Source of the DNA: Maratus speciosus
Taxonomy: Eukaryota; Arthropoda; Arachnida; Araneae; Salticidae
NCBI GenBank assembly: GCA_963932465.1
Contig: OZ010786.1
Coordinates: 442,606,619-442,670,618 of the forward strand
Length of the DNA stretch: 64,000 nucleotides
Direction: 5' to 3'
A model generated the notes under the pieces. The model saw only the letters and a list, made by a program, of their open reading frames with translations, was not told where the DNA came from and did not search any database. Numbering within the stretch: the stretch's first letter is position 1; the number at the start of each line of letters is the position of its first letter. The position numbers were made by a program, and so were the translations under genes. Below are positions 11,121 to 22,735 of the stretch, in pieces.

Positions 11121-11707
11121 TACGGGATATGGGGCTCCAAACTGTCAGACATTTGACGAGAAGAAAATTAGTGTAACAGCTTACGCTCACGATTATAAAA
11201 TAAATATTGCAACTAGAATGGAAATTGTGATGCCTAATACTTCAAAGTGTAATAATTACTCTGAACCTATATAAATTTGAATTTAAAGCATTTTTATATA
11301 TTTAATACAAAGATGTATTTATCTAATACAAAATTTTGAAAATTTCAACAGAATAATCACCTAAAAAATATATTGTTTTGAACAATAAAAAGGAAATTTT
11401 ACGTTCCGTTTATACAGACTAACATGAAACATATGTGTTGAAAATCGCATGAAAACATATTCAGAAGATTTTGGAATATCCTGCGCGTTATGTCCAAAAA
11501 CGTCATTAGGAGAAATATGACTTAAAAATTTCGGAAACGCCGCAGTAGCTATTGAGAGGATATAATTCTAAAAGCCATAACTTCTGTTCCAGTGGGAAGC
11601 TCAAAGAAAACATTATATCAAAATGTTCAGAAAATATACGAGTTTAACATCTAAATAAATTAAAATTTCGAAAATTTTGAAGCTTTAAGAGTTCTGAGAC
11701 CCCTTGA

Positions 11708-12279
11708 AAGAAGAGTAAAGTATTAAACAAATAGCGTATGGAATATTTTTAAACTTTAGAATCTAAGAAAATGAGAATGACATTTTTGGTAATAAAAATA
11801 ACTGTTAAAAATTTATGTTTTAATAAAATTCACGCAAAACGCAGAAAGAAATTATTAAACCGTTCCTAACTAAAATATATAATTCTCAGAAAATCATTTC
11901 AGGTAAAATATATTTGATATAAACATCAACAGTACTGCGGCTGATATTTAGTCTTCAGTCTCAGTGAGGCGAACCCCTTTCCTAACCTTTTTAACTCTTA
12001 CTCTTTTATATTTTGTTATAATATGTTTACTGTGCTACTTTTAGATTTACTTTTTATAGTACCTGTAAGATGTATAACACAAATACTCATCTATAGGTCA
12101 TGGATTTGTTTGCAACTGGGAAGTCCCTGGAATTCATATACTTTTCACTGCGAGTTATAAAAACAACAACAAAAAACGTATGTGTAACACTACTGTAATA
12201 GTTTTTATATTAATTTGCCTTTTTTCATTCGCTTCGACAGTTTTGAACAATTGAATATTTTAACGTATTCAAAGTTACC
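11708..12279. other. AT-rich sequence without a gene
   Basis: No supported feature seen. Confidence 0.5.
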
Positions 12280-12410
12280 AAGACTCCGGTTTTTTGCACA
12301 CCAATATTATCTTATAAAAAATGTTATTCTTTTAAATTGCCTAAATGTTGTAATTAAATAAAAGGACGTTTTCTCTATTAAAATACTGGTATCCAAAAAG
12401 CCGGAGACTT
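12280..12410. mobile_element. Small MITE with AAGACTCCGG termini
   Basis: AAGACTCCGGTTTTTTGCAC at the left pairs with the complement of AAGTCTCCGGCTTTTTGGAT at the right. The inverted similarity extends about 30 bp. At 131 bp it is non-coding. The TSD could not be assigned. Confidence 0.65.
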
Positions 12411-12829
12411 AGCAGCTATGCGTATTGCTTTATTCAATATTTTTTTATGTAATTACTATATTTGATATTTTTATTTAATTTCATTTTTCATTTTTCATTG
12501 TATTTGAAACGGGTTTTAATCATTATTAATATTTATAATTATATTTATTTTTAAGTAGTTTCGGCTAGAATTAGACTTTTTCTTTGTAATGGTTCCCTAT
12601 GTTTTAGAATGCAGCTAATCCTAGACTGGTCGTAACTAGACAGGACTTTGACGTCCACTAGGCACTCCAGGAAGTTCCAAAATTGTTCAGCTGTTTAATA
12701 TATTAACACTATACAATACAGGCTGAAATCAGTATTGCCATCTGGCAGTTTTTTATTCAAAAATTTCATGTTCACACCAGAAAATTTTTAATAATATTCT
12801 TATTTTATTTTATTCACAAACCATAGTTA
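12411..12829. other. AT-rich spacer before the LINE fragment
   Basis: Contains, at about 12731, a CAGTATTGCCATCTGGCAG segment that resembles hAT-type MITE ends seen at 3573 and 53540, but without a partner terminus. No coding sequence. Confidence 0.5.
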
Positions 12830-14264
12830 ATGAAACTGTTTTTATCTATCCTTCCCACAGACACACACCCGGAAATTCAACCAATTGTTATTTCTAATAT
12901 CATCAAAAATCTTAAAAATAGAAAAGCCCCTGGATACGATAATATAACTAATTATGCTCTTAAAAATCTTCCTTGCAACTGTATTATTTATCTTACTAAA
13001 CTTACTAATGATATCCTTCAATTCTATTATTTCCCTAAAGCTTGGAAGACTTTTATTATTGCACCTATTCCTAAACCTCAATGTAATTTTCAAGACCCGA
13101 CTGACTATAGTCCCATCTCTCTTTTACCTTCTATCAGCAAGGTTGTTGAGCGAGTCATCAGGTCACAGATACATGACATCTTAGACGAACAGAACATACT
13201 TAATCCTGAACAATTTGGCTTCAGAGCTAAACATTCCACATTACATGAACTTCTTCGTGTTGTAGAATTCTTGAGTGAGAAACTTAACACGAATACACCA
13301 GCTGCGGCTGTCTTTCTTGATGTCGCTAAGGCATTTGATAAGGTCTGGCATATTGGCCTTATATACAAATTAATTAAGCTGGGAATTAATGCTAGACTTA
13401 TCTTTCTCATACATTCTTACCTTAGCGACCGCACCTTTCGCGTCCGCCTTAATAACATGCTTTCCACTCTATACCTTATTATCTCTGGTATTTTACAAGG
13501 GTCGTCCTCGGCCCTACATTATTCAACATTTTTTTCAATGATATCCCAAGAACACTGACGACTTATCTTGCCCTGTACGCGGTCGACACGGCAATGTACG
13601 CCTCTGCACAACACCCATTCACATTATACAAAATTCTACAAAAACACATAGATAAATTCCTTAGCTGGTGTATTCTGTGGCGTGTCAAGCTCAACGAGCA
13701 GAAAACAGCTGCTGTCTATTTCTCTAGAAAATTAACATTTCCCAATCGTATAACTATTAACAACACTACTATTCCTTGGACTAATGACACTAAGTATCTG
13801 GGGGTTACCCTTGACAGAAGACTTACTTGGTAAAAGCACTTTACTAATATCCGAGGCAAAGTTGCTGGTATCTCCAAAGCCCTATCTCTTCTTCTCAAAA
13901 GTAATACTCTCTCTATTCATAATAAACTAATCTTGTATAATGCATGTATTAGATCAATTTTAACATATGCTTGTCCAATCTGGGGATTTGCTTGCAAAAT
14001 TAGTATGGAGTATCTATACGGTGCTTATAACAAAAACCTACGCTATATTCGTAATGATCATCATTTTCTTCGTAACACCACAATCCGCAGGGACTTGAAA
14101 AGTACCTCCTTAAAACAGCGTATAAATAAACTTGCTAAAATTTTTATAAATCTGTCTATAATCTCCCTAACCAAATTATAGCTGAACTACCCGACTACGA
14201 AGTATCCGACCCCACTCATAGAAAACGCCCTAAATACTCGCTTTTGCTTAACAATGAAGACTGA
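12830..14264 (+). pseudogene. 5'-truncated Jockey-type LINE: reverse transcriptase and C-terminal domain, dead
   Basis: The plus-strand reading shows the ordered motifs of non-LTR reverse transcriptase: K-A-P-G-Y-D near the start, Y-S-P-I-S-L-L, Q-F-G-F-R, F-L-D-V-A-K-A-F-D-K-V-W, then G-I-L-Q-G-S. A one-base loss near 13503 shifts the frame inside the QGS-VLGP motif. In the next frame the catalytic box reads Y-A-V-D (13576-13587) instead of Y-A-D-D, so a catalytic aspartate is lost. An in-frame TAA interrupts at 13831-13833. The thumb and C-terminal part then runs through L-T-Y-A-C-P-I-W-G-F and, after another shift near 14150, ends at 14264. ORF1 and the endonuclease are absent, as in typical 5'-truncated insertions. 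Assignment to Jockey rather than another LINE clade is by resemblance. Confidence 0.9.
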
Positions 14265-14640
14265 GTTTCCCTCACCTTCTGCTCTACTTAACCTTTCTGT
14301 TTGTTCTGTCCTGTATATAGTATTAAAAAAATTGATTTTCTGCTATATTTTTTAGCATTCTACTATTTATTCTAATGTATGGTCTCTGAAAAAGTCTTTT
14401 TTTTATGGGACACCCCCTCCCCGGTAGCTTTTTCGCCTTTTCCTTCTTTTTATGAACTAATGGAATTTTTTCTTTATTATTCTAAATTTTTCTTTTTCTT
14501 TTTTGTTTTTCTATTTTTAATACATATTATACTAGTACTTATGTACTTTTTTATTTTTTGTTAATCTTTTCTCTTTCTTAAAAGTAATTTTAATTTGTGA
14601 CTACCAGTCAAGTCTAAACATTATTTTTTTAAGGCTCCCT
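14265..14640 (+). other. Probable LINE 3' untranslated region, T-rich
   Basis: T- and CT-rich sequence directly after the LINE reading frame. It has no coding potential and probably belongs to the element's 3' tail, though the exact end is not visible. Confidence 0.4.
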
Positions 14641-14735
14641 AATGCCCTTGCAACACAATCACCTTTCCACTGGATGTAAAGTTGCAACGCAACTAGGTAA
14701 TCCATTCAGTTGATCACATTGTTCCATTGTTCCAT

Positions 14736-15176
14736 CATTATTGATCCTACCTATCATTACTTATGCCACTCCGGTCTGGGGCTTCACATGCAAGTCCTCC
14801 ATGGATAGTCTTAGTAAATTACATTCGTAAGAATCTTCGCATCGTTCGTCGCGCCTTCCGATATCTGCGCAATTTTATCGTCCGTAAGGACCTTAATGCC
14901 GTCCCTTTAAGAAATTGTATCAAAGACCTTGCTAAAAAATTCTATTCAACTTTGTATGATCTTCCTAATGATATCGTGGCAGAGCTACCAGACTACGACG
15001 CCTTCGAGCCCCGCCGTCGCAAGCACCCTAAGTATTCTACAATTATGGTCTCCCCTTGAGCTTTGTGTTCACCGCACCAGATTGCTTCAGTCTATTTTTC
15101 ATATTTTTCTCATCCTTTTTACTTTTTATATAATATTTTTTTAAAAAAACTTAAATATACCTTATCTATCTATCTA

Positions 15177-15220
<44 letters not shown>

Positions 15221-15221
15221 G
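14736..15221 (+). pseudogene. Second LINE 3' fragment with C-terminal domain and repeat tail
   Basis: A tandemly placed, more truncated copy of the same LINE group. It translates through I-T-Y-A-T-P-V-W-G-F, then in a shifted frame R-K-D-L-N-A-V-P-L-R, L-P-N-D-I-V-A-E-L-P-D-Y-D and R-R-K-H-P-K-Y, closely paralleling the end of the 12830 copy. Coding ends at 15059. The 3' end runs into TATC, TC and TA simple repeats (about 15160-15221), a common LINE tail form. Divergence between the copies suggests separate insertions. Confidence 0.85.
15160..15221. repeat. Compound (TATC)n(TC)n(TA)n microsatellite
   Basis: Consecutive runs of TATC, TC and TA at the 3' end of the second LINE fragment. Confidence 0.95.
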
Positions 15222-15761
15222 GAAAAAATGAAAAAAAAATATTGCCCTGATTAGTGCTTCTTTTGTTAAAGTAGTCGCCTTGCTGCCTCCTTTACCGCTT
15301 TTCCTACTCAAGCTCGGCAAGTGTTACTTTTGAACTAGTGCTAACTTTTATTTCTTTTTCACATTTTTTATCTTTTTATAGTAGTTTTTACAACTACAGC
15401 TATACCTATACTTAAATATAACTCTTACTTCTTTTTCTAGTTTTTAAACTTAACTTTAACTTTTTATCTTTTAAATTTAAGTTCCTATTATAGATTATAT
15501 CATTAATATTTTTCTTATTTATAATGTAGTTTTTAAACAACTACACCTTAATTTTTTCCCAATGGCTCATAATTTGAAAGACATCATATCTTCAGCCTGG
15601 GTGTTAAACTGTTAACAGCTGGGAAACCCCTCAAAGCTGCTCTACTGTTTATCACTGTACAGCACCATCATTATTGTAACAATCAAAAATAATTGTTCAA
15701 ACTTTCTGAAGATAATTTAAAATTTCTTGGCGATAGTTTTGTAAATACAATGTTAAGAGTA
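15222..15761. other. Intergenic sequence without a gene
   Basis: A moderately GC-richer patch near 15250-15320 has no recognisable coding content. Confidence 0.5.
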
Positions 15762-16534
15762 CAGTAATCTCTTAACATTCGCGGATTTAATATTCGCGAG
15801 TTTTGATTATTCACGAAGTAAAAAATGAAGACATTTCAATATTCGCGAATACTCAACTTGGTTATTTGCGAATTCTGTTTTATAAAGGATAATTTTTACA
15901 AAGTAAACTCGCTTTGTTTTACCATTTCCATAAATTATTTGACACTAGACTACTGCACTGCACTGCATAATCCAAGTTCTCAGAACTTCAACCTTTATAT
16001 TGAGGTAAGACACAGAACAGTAATTCCCAGAATCCCGATGCTAAAAATCAAAAATAAAATCCCATTTTTTTCTAAAATTCAAAATTATATTACAAGTGAA
16101 AAAAAAATTGTGAAAATTATATGGGAAATTTTAAAATTTCAATAACTTGTAGAGAAAGCAATAGAATGCGATCCTTAACTGGTGAGGAGTCTTAAATTTA
16201 AATGAGAAATCGAGACCACATCTTTTCCTTATACGGAAATTCATAAACGAAAGATCTGTTCTTCCAAACAATCGTACATCAATAAATTTTTTCAACCATC
16301 AACTAGCAATTGAACTTTTTTCAATATGTTTCTAATTATTCAAATTTATTTACAGCATGTACTTTTTAATGTTTAATAAATATATTTATACATCACAACT
16401 GCTTTTTTCCATTAAAACAAAATCATAAAACCTAACCGTCTTTTATGCACTGACCTTTTATTCTCAACATTCGCGATTTTGATATTCGCGGTGATTTCTA
16501 CGAACCTAACCCTCGCGAATTTTAAGGACTACTG
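15762..16534. mobile_element. pogo-type non-autonomous element
   Basis: The left end is CAGTAATCTCTTAACATTCG and the right end, reverse-complemented, CAGTAGTCCTTAAAATTCGC, each flanked by TA. ATTCGCG words recur subterminally on both sides (15775-15860 and 16465-16520). CAGTA ends, TA target and ATTCGCG sub-repeats match pogo-group MITEs. The 773 bp interior contains an open frame of about 100 codons (15825-16145) that begins inside the terminal repeats and shows no transposase motif, so I do not call it a gene. Confidence 0.85.
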
Positions 16535-16799
16535 TAGTTAAAAGTATTGAAATTTATTAAAGTTTCAACACTTTTATATTGAAACTTTAATAAATTTCAT
16601 ATTTATTAAAAGAATTGAATAACAAACTAGATGTTATTCAATTCTTTTCAGAAAACAGACGATGCGAAATGTGACCGTTTTGCAACAAACCTTTTACTTC
16701 CTGTAGTACATCAGTTATTAGTTAGCTTTTTCTTTATGCAGAGTAAAAAATAAGTTATTCATATAAAATTAATTTTACAGTTGTGTTAATGAAATATCT

Positions 16800-19150
16800 A
16801 TTATTCAAAAGCATCGAAAGTTTTCTTTTAATTTTTATGTGAGAAATAAATTCGAAAGACAGAGAAAGTATCGACCTGGCTTTTAGTTACTCTAAGTAAT
16901 GCAAAAAAGTGAAAAAATAACACACAGAGAACATAATTTTATGACTAGTTTTTTTAGTTTAACTTAAATGTTTCCCGAAAAGTAATGAACATATCTAAAT
17001 ATTAAATATGAAATACACAAAACAAAAATACATTCATACTATATAGTGGAAAAACTATGAAGGTAAGTATTATATGTTAGTACTTAGCTTTTTCCATTTA
17101 ATAATTAAAAAAAACAGTCATCTCTCTCGACAGATTTTAAGTTATTTACTAAAAATACTTAAGTAGAAGCATATATTTGCTGTTTGTGTAAAAATATATA
17201 TATATATATATCTGAAAATCTTAAAGTTAAACAAAAATCCTCATTAATTGAAAAAAAATTCCTGAGTACGAATTTTAAATACGAATCACTTAAAATTGAA
17301 AAAGAAATATATTTACTCTGAGATAAAAGAAAATATGAATATAAAAAAAGTTTGTGTTATTTTACCTTCTTGTTTTTACAAATCTTCTGTAAGTAAATTT
17401 AAATTTAAAATAATATTAAAGAAATAGGGAACATTTCTTAACGAAGTACATGAATAATTGAGGATTTTTTCTTTTAACTTTTTGAGAAAAAAATTATTTG
17501 GAAAGTGCAGAGAAAATAATGACTGTAATAAATCGTGACAAATTTTTAGTTACTGTAAGTAATACAAATGAAACGAAAGGAGTAGCACATTTTGACTATA
17601 TTTTCATTACAAGTTTCTCTTTCTTTAACCTTAGTATGGAGAAAAAATCTACATATGTAATTATTAAGTATGAAATATTCAAAGTGAATACATATTGCTT
17701 TTAAACAACAGAAAAAAATATCCTCATATTGTGGAACTAAAATAATCTATGTGAGATAATTACTTAGTTTTTTCCATTGAATATATTAAGGAATAAAATA
17801 CGAGTGCCTTGAATTCCGTTATATAATCTCTGTATAATTAAGATATAGCATATTTTTTTTTCCCTTTAAAAGCTCTGAAAGAGATATTTTTATATTTCAA
17901 AATAACTTACTTTAGTTTTATTCACGATATGAATCACGATATTTGAATACAGTTGTAAAAACTGTAAATTAGTAACTAGTACAATAGTAAACTTGTTAAC
18001 TAGTAGCTGGTTTACAAGTAAAACACTAGTTTAGTAACTAGTTTAATTAAAGAGTACAAGTTTATTAAGTAGTTTACTAGTAAAGTACATGTTTTGTAAC
18101 TAATTTAATAGTTTCGTAATAGTAGTTTACTTGAACTAATAAACTAGTCACTAAAAGAACTAGTATTCAATTGTTTATGGTAGTTTTTCTTTTAAAACTT
18201 AAATGCAACCAAAAAAATATCTATAGTTATCTATGAATGAAGACATATAATTATCTTAACAAAAAAAGAGAAAGTTACGAGCACTTTTATTAGTTACTTC
18301 CTTATCATTTTCTTTCTACATGATAGAAAAATAAATTAAATCTTCATTTAAAAAAAAAATTAAAAAAATTATTAATGAAATATTTAATCTTACTTTGAAA
18401 TGTAGATATATATTTATAGTATTTATTTTCACATTCGGAAAGGATATTATTCCCAAAGGGCGGCGAAATAAATGATTCTATTACGTGACAAGATGTATTT
18501 ACTTTGAATATGTTTGTGAAAATTTTACACTAGACTAGTTTTTTATTATTAGCTTGACATTTTAAACTTAAGTGTAACCAGAGAAAAATTAAGCGTGTAC
18601 AAATGAAAAATAAGAAACCCTCAAAGTGAAAATATATTCATATTAAACGATAGGAAAATATGAAGATAAAGTTGCTTACGTTTGTTAATTACTTTCTTTT
18701 TTAGATTCCCATATAAAAAATAATGTTTTTTACTTAGGATTTTGTGCAATTAACACCAAATAATTAAGCAGTAGAACATATTTACTGTTTACATAAAAAA
18801 ATGCTGAGAATCACTTTTTAAAAGTTTAATAAAGTTTATTTTATCACTTAATAACTTTGTACAGCTTTTAATTACGAATCTTCTAAAAATGAGAAAAATA
18901 TCCATATCAAATAAAGGGAAAATCTGCAGGAAAATATTATTATAAGTTTTTTTATCTTTTTATTTATACACTAGATAAAACAAGAAATATTTACTTAAAA
19001 TTCATTTAAAAATAACATTAATGAAATACTTAAATTAATATCCATCCACAAATATTCAATGTTTTTTTTTTTTTTTATATCTGAGTTAAGTTATTACAAA
19101 AGGTAGTCAGAGTAATTACTCTAATAAATGACAAATTTTAGTTACTGTCA
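16800..19150. repeat. Highly degenerate long-period repeat
   Basis: Recurrent motifs appear in the same order several times: TTTTAGTTACTSTAAGTAAT (16885, 17545, 19137 in variant form), TTAAATACGAATCACTTAAA (17276), AAATATGAAAT-CACAAA..., a GGAAAATATGAAGATAA-type motif (17045, 17710, 18655, 18915) and CTTTTTCCATT. The unit seems to be several hundred bases long and strongly diverged. Related pieces occur at 30865-31490, 32185-33000 and 37380-37560. It forms the pre-insertion landscape into which the elements at 19169 and 20006 inserted. Confidence 0.55.
17960..18175. repeat. ACTAGTTTA-rich low-complexity block
   Basis: About 215 bp built mostly from TAGTAAACTAGT, GTTTACTAGT and related words on both strands, dense in the palindrome ACTAGT. 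No coding potential. Confidence 0.8.
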
Positions 19151-19168
19151 AAACAAAGAAGGGGAAAA

Positions 19169-19934
19169 TACCGGGTGAGCAAAAAGTCCGTATAAACTTT
19201 AAAAATTCATAAAAACAGAAAAAATAATCGAAATGAAAAACTGTTTGCAGGATTAGCATCTATAGGTCACGGGATTTTTTTTAAGACAGAAATAAAAAAA
19301 AACCTCAAAAAACAGCTCATAGATGGCGCTGGATCGTGCAATTTTGGTGGAAATATGCAAATGAAACGGTTATAAGAAACAAAGAAGGGGAAAATACCGG
19401 GTGAGCAAAAAGTCCGTATAAACTTTAAAAATTCATAAAAACAGGAAAAATAATCGAAATGAAAAACTTTTTGCACGATTAGCATCTGTAGGTCACGGGA
19501 TTTTTTTTAAGACAGAAATAAAAAATAACTCAAAAAACAGCTCATAGATGGCGCTGGATAGTGCAATTTTGGTGGAAATATGCAAATGAAACGGTTATTA
19601 GAACTTGCGCTCCTAATCCAGAACTAGTTCACGTAAAATAACTTCTTTTATCCTTCGTACTTAGCATCCTTGTCAAGTACACGGCTCACAACGGTGAACT
19701 AGTTCTGGATTAGGAGCGCAAGTTCTTATAACCGGTTCATTTGCATATTTCCACCAAAATCGCATGAACCAGCGGTATCTGTCGGCTGTTTTTTGAGTTA
19801 TTTTTTATTTCTGTCTTTAAAAAAAATTCCCGTGACCTATAGATGATAATTCTGCAAACAGTTTTTCATTTCTGTTATTTTTTTCGTTTTTTATGAATTT
19901 TTAAAGTTTATACGGACTTTTTGCTCACTCGGTT
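19169..19934. mobile_element. Foldback/TIR element with duplicated left arm
   Basis: Long inverted arms start TACCGGGTGAGCAAAAAGTC at 19395 and end with the complement at about 19934. They run ~240 bp inward through a CCTAATCCAGAACTAGTTCA motif and leave a loop of only about 50 bp. The left arm plus about 20 bp of upstream flank (AAACAAAGAAGGGGAAAATA) is duplicated in tandem with a 226 bp period, giving an extra arm at 19169-19394. TA borders and CCGGGTG ends place it near Tc1/mariner-type MITEs such as the one at 52395. No coding. Confidence 0.85.
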
Positions 19935-20005
19935 TAGCACACATCGACTGGATTTTTATTACTAATTTTTCTCTTTTAACATAAGTGCAAACCAAGAATA
20001 AGTAA

Positions 20006-20165
20006 TAGAGATGGGCAACATCGTTCCTTTTAAGGAATCGTTCCAGCCGGAATCGTTCACCGAAAGGAACGAGTTCATTGGAGTCGTTCCTTTCGGAATC
20101 GTTCCGAAAAAAAGGAACGATTCCGAGAAAAAAAGAACGATTTTGAAAAATAAAAGATTCCAAGG
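20006..20165. repeat. Left subterminal GGAACGATTCC repeats of the hAT-like segment
   Basis: Alternating GAATCGTTCC and GGAACGATTCC words form overlapping palindromes. The pattern corresponds to the longer array at 29758-30240 in inverted arrangement. Confidence 0.85.
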
Positions 20166-20982
20166 GGAAAAAAGCACTTCCGAGATAAAGAGAACCACAT
20201 GCAATCCATAATATTTTTCACTAATTTATTTTCTTATGTACCCATCCATTTTCTTAGGCATCCAGTCGCTTTAATTTTGTAATGTTTTGGACAGATGATT
20301 TTGTTTTTAAGAGTTCATTTCATTGATCAGCGTGTGCAATTAATTTGCAGTTATTTCTAACTTTATGATTTATGGTATAAAGCATAATTCCTCTTGGAAA
20401 TTTAAGGGCGGTGCAAGGTCTATTCGATTTTCAGTGTAATCATTGGTTTCTCTTGAAAATATGTCGTCAAATGACCGTCCATTTATATTATTATTTTATA
20501 TAGTGTGTCTTTACTCTCAACGATGTTCAGTGGCTAAGTCCTAAACCGTTAGTCATAGACCTATAGTTCCAATTACAAAATGTTTTAAATAAGCTAAAAA
20601 ATTATTCTGAAAGTCGTTTGGATCAATAAAAATATTTTCTAAAAAAGTTACGAAATTTAATTTTTTATACGGTCCTCCGCCCTATAAGAGATATTTAGTA
20701 AAAAGACAAAAAAAAGTCCCATTCATCTAACACTAAAATTCATGAAGTTATACGAAACTTTGAAATGCAAGACTTATGCCACTTTTCTGCATCCGAATAC
20801 ACATGAGTTTAGCCATGCTTCTAGGGGTCGTAAACAAAGTGCTTAGAGTATTTGAAGGATTTATTTCATGTGTAGCTGCGCTTTGAAAGAAATCGTATTA
20901 CGACAGATTTTTGTAAGGATTTGGAGCTGTTTCTTTTCATGATTTTTTTAACAAAAACTATGCTATTTTTATAAGCTTTTAT

Positions 20983-21214
20983 TTAACCTATTAACCGCTA
21001 AAACTATAGGTAGGAATTTTCAAATTTCTTGTTGAAAGTCGCTTGTCACCACAAATTCAGAAAGGTAATTTCCGCTTTATTAAAATATCAAAATTTCTGC
21101 CAATAAATAAGGCAATTTTTTTAATTGTAAAATAGTGGTGACAAAGTAATTAATGTAAGCATGAGCAATTATTTTGACCGTTGCGTGAACGCAACACCAG
21201 CGGGTAACGGGTTA
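20983..21214. mobile_element. TTAA-type MITE, family of 39901-40142
   Basis: It starts TTAACCTATTAACCGCTAAA and ends GCGGGTAACGGGTTAG. The same order of motifs (AACTATA-GTAGGAAT, CACCACAAATT-GAAAG, GAACGCAAC-CCAGCGG) is in the 39901-40142 copy. The right terminal TTAA has decayed to TTAG. Confidence 0.75.
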
Positions 21215-21765
21215 GCTTGAAACGATCGTATGTATGTCTTTCCAGTTCAAAATTTGTACTCGAAATTCAACTCACTTTAAAGTATGCGATCGAGGTTAAA
21301 TTTTACATATTGACGTAAATCAGATGACAATGTAATATTATTATGATTTTCAGTGCTTATCATTATGTACTTATTTTACAGGGTAACACAAAAAATTTCG
21401 GATAGATTACTGCCAACAAGTTTTCTAAAAAGTTTTAGATTAGATAACACAAGACTGCGATGGTTGTGTTTTTTTATTTTTAAAATTATGTATTTTTAAA
21501 ATTATGATTTTTATGTATTTTTTAGCACTGAATCCGAAAATTATCTTCATTTTTAACCATCATGTCAGAATTTTTCGCAACTAGTAAATTTCAAAATAGT
21601 AAATTTCAAAATTGAAAAAATAGCTAATACTATAAAATAGAGTCGATGGTTGTATTTTTTAACTTTTACGACTGATTTGTATGTGCTTTTTAGCACTGAA
21701 TGTAAAAATTACCTTCATATTTAACCATCATGTTAGACTTTTTTTGTAAATGGCAAATTTCAAAG

Positions 21766-22735
21766 TTAAACTAGTATGTTGTGGCCATCACAAAACTTTC
21801 TTCTAAATAAATCACGTCAATTAAATCATTTAAATAGTAAAAGAAATTACATCAATTTAGAACCAATTCGTATCAAAGTATAGCTGAATTTGAAGTTTGA
21901 TGAAAATTCGTGCATTACTTATTGAGATAGAGCTGTAGGGGAAATTCTGAAAAATGCAGCATAGCAGCGCCACCTGTTGAGAGATTTGCACCAAAACACA
22001 AACAGCACTAATTCATATTAAGGTATACCGGAATCTGAAGTTTGATGAAAATCGGTGCATTAGTTCTGGAGCTAGAGCTATTGTGGAAATCACAAAAATG
22101 CAGCACAGCAGCGCCACATGTTGAGCGATTTACACGAAAAGGTACAAAACATCAATTCATGTCAAGGACTAACAGAATCTGAAGTTTGATGAAAATCCGT
22201 GCATTAGTTCTGGAAATTGATCTATTGTGGAAATCGTGAAAAATGCTGCATACCAGCGCCACCTATTGAGCGATTTACACCAAAACATAAACAGCACTAA
22301 TTCATATCCAGTATACCTAAATCTGAAGCTTGTTGAAAACCCAAGCATTAGTTCTTCAGATAGAGCTATTGCGGAAATCTCAAAAAACGCAGCATAGCAG
22401 CGCCACCTGTTGAGCGATTTACGCCACAAGGGGCAAAACGTCAATTCATGTCAGGCACTAACTAAATCTGAAGTTTGATGAAAATCCGTGCATTATTTCT
22501 TGAGATTGAGCTATTACGAAAATCGTGTAAATGCTGCAAAATGCAGCATAGCAGCGCCATCTGTTGGGCGATTTGCACCAAAACTTTACCAGCACTAATT
22601 CATATCAAGGGTTAACGGAATCTGAAGTTTTATAAAAATCCGTGCATTAGTTCTTGAGATAGAGCTTTTGCGGAAATCCTGCAAAATGCTACATAGCAGC
22701 GCCACCTGCAGGGCGATTTACACCAAAAACTAATG
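21766..22735 (+). mobile_element. Helentron-like element, 5' end plus ~145 bp tandem units, 3' end missing
   Basis: The 5' end AACTAGTATGTTGTGG... then CAAAACTTTCTTCT matches the other two copies (34637 on plus, about 59881 on minus). It is followed by about six units of ~145 bp, each containing GAAGTTTGATGAAAATCCG, a GCATTAGTTCT-GAGATAGAGC motif and GCAGCGCCACCTGTTG. The TGTCTG-type microsatellite and 3' hairpin present in the other copies are absent here; the array stops at about 22735. Confidence 0.75.

Larger units (their letters stand above)
6062..11126. mobile_element. 5.07 kb insertion with satellite-like TGACGTCA termini
   Basis: The left terminus reads CCCTCATAGCATGCATGGTC and the right, reverse-complemented, CCCGTAAGGCATGGTGACG, so it has imperfect TIRs. 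It is bounded by ATAT on both sides (6058-6061 and 11127-11130); a 2 bp TA duplication with TIRs beginning TCCC is equally possible. Removing the insertion restores continuity with the empty copy at 63.2-63.9 kb. Both ends carry arrays rich in GTCAC/GTGAC and TGACGTCA (about 6072-6185 and 10612-11120). The interior is AT-rich, carries smaller nested elements and shows no transposase I can recognise. The superfamily is unresolved. Confidence 0.75.
5881..11707. mobile_element. TTAA-flanked element split by a 5-kb insertion
   Basis: The left part (5881-6061) begins TTAAAGGGTCTCGGGACTC. The right part (11127-11707) ends GAGTTCTGAGACCCCTTGA. Both parts match, in order and in inverted orientation, the uninterrupted 661 bp element at 63236-63896. 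Landmarks are GATATAAGTA-GTTCTTTCA and ATTTAAAAAATTGCAAGATG in the left part, and ATTTGACGAGAAGAAAATT, GTTATG-CC-AAAACGTCATT and CGGAAACGCC in the right. Its interruption at 6062-11126 is therefore a later insertion. TTAA ends suggest piggyBac-like transposition; no protein is encoded. Confidence 0.85.

Noticed and set aside
15825..16145. 106-codon plus-strand frame
   Set aside because: It begins within the ATTCGCG sub-repeats of a pogo-type element and shows no transposase, signal or other motif.
21766..22735. Regularly spaced direct repeats that might suggest a CRISPR array
   Set aside because: Units are ~145 bp, diverge along their whole length, recur in two other loci inside the same element architecture, and the genome is eukaryotic.
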